The notes under the pieces: generated by a model | The model's database searches: none | Told to the model about the DNA's origin: nothing | The model's input: the letters and a program-made list of their open reading frames with translations, nothing else | Assembly: GCA_017397605.1 (NCBI GenBank) | Contig: JAFQII010000181.1 | Location: 1-5,733, forward strand | Reading direction: 5' to 3' | Length of the DNA stretch: 5,733 bases | Origin: Clostridia bacterium | GTDB taxonomy: Bacteria > Bacillota > Clostridia > Oscillospirales > CAG-382 | Position numbers and translations under genes: made by a program | Shown: positions 5,336 through 5,733 of the stretch, piece after piece | How the letters are laid out: every line of letters begins with the position of its first letter | Numbering within the stretch: the stretch's first letter is position 1

Positions 5336-5733
5336 TCAATCCAGCACCCACGGTAAATAGGCGTCTATTTCGAGCTGTATGCACGGTGTCGGAAAATCCT
5401 TTTCGAGAAGAATGATGTCCTTGGACGTAAATCCAATCCGAAACCCCTTGTCTATCTCATAAAAATGTTCGATCATCTGCTCGGAACGGTTATCTTCCAA
5501 CGTTCTCCAAGTATCAACAGCGTTTATGATAGTACCTACAACATGAAACGTAAGCGAATAATATGCAACCCCGTTTTCATTGGTATACCACCATGTGGCT
5601 TCGGGAGATTTTTGCGGATCTACTCCGATGGAATCAAAAAAGCGTTTGATTGGATCCGAGACTTTCGTTATCGCTTGATAGTAATTCTGACAACTACCGC
5701 AACCGCAATCTTCCAGAACAGTCTTTCCGTACT
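5336..5733 (-). CDS. Hypothetical protein, 5' end outside the window
   Basis: An open frame enters from the right edge (first full codon at 5731) and runs 131 residues to TGA at 5336-5338. Function not recognised. Near the visible start there is a C-x-C-x-x-C motif in EDCGCGSCQNYY, of a kind that may bind metal. Then follow DPIKRFFDSIGVDPQKSPEATWWY and YYSLTFHVVGTIINAVDTW (given here in parts: a helix, then an aromatic beta stretch ending in a His-Val-Val-Gly turn). The C-terminal part is mixed alpha/beta and ends in YLPWVLD. Absence of hydrophobic helices suggests a cytoplasmic protein. It is low in G+C like its downstream neighbour, is separated from it by 33 bases without a visible promoter, and is probably cotranscribed. 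Coding is supported by the uninterrupted frame and sensible composition. Confidence 0.75.
   Translation of the reverse strand, partial: YGKTVLEDCGCGSCQNYYQAITKVSDPIKRFFDSIGVDPQKSPEATWWYTNENGVAYYSLTFHVVGTIINAVDTWRTLEDNRSEQMIEHFYEIDKGFRIGFTSKDIILLEKDFPTPCIQLEIDAYLPWVLD

Overview
The window looks like chromosomal DNA from a Gram-positive anaerobe of the Clostridia, perhaps Oscillospirales or a similar gut lineage. This is inferred from the style of the phosphoglycerate kinase, the lipoprotein and the VanZ-like protein, from AGGAGG-like ribosome binding sites, and from intergenic hairpin repeats; nothing pins down a species. All six recognisable genes plus one partial gene lie on the minus strand and are read right to left.

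In transcription order: a 5'-truncated hypothetical gene with a Cys-x-Cys-x-x-Cys motif (5336-5733) and a hypothetical 214-residue soluble protein (4658-5302) form a closely spaced, clearly AT-richer pair. They are followed at short distance by a class I glutamine-amidotransferase-like hydrolase of the PuuD/peptidase C26 type (3908-4627) and a VanZ-like membrane protein (3360-3863). Then come repeat copy B (3223-3323), a two-helix membrane protein of unknown function (2720-3211), a dyad and a probable promoter (2676-2710), and an orphan solute-binding lipoprotein (1207-2634). A good sigma-A type promoter (1174-1202) begins four bases after the lipoprotein stop. It is followed by two more repeat copies placed head to head (A, 1061-1164; C, 919-1036) and then by pgk (1-867), whose 3' end lies beyond the window.

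The main non-coding signal is a family of roughly 100-base repeats, each made of three consecutive hairpins. The three copies differ in sequence, but arm changes are matched by compensating changes in the opposite arm, so structure rather than sequence appears to be kept. Copies A and C fall inside the predicted ~300-base leader of pgk mRNA. Copy B abuts the ribosome binding site of the two-helix membrane protein.

A second notable point is a probable pair of compensating frameshifts inside the lipoprotein gene (about 1490-1521). The genes do not form one obvious pathway: pgk is central glycolysis, the lipoprotein is probably a sugar-type binding protein without its transporter, and the right-hand AT-rich pair looks like accessory cargo.
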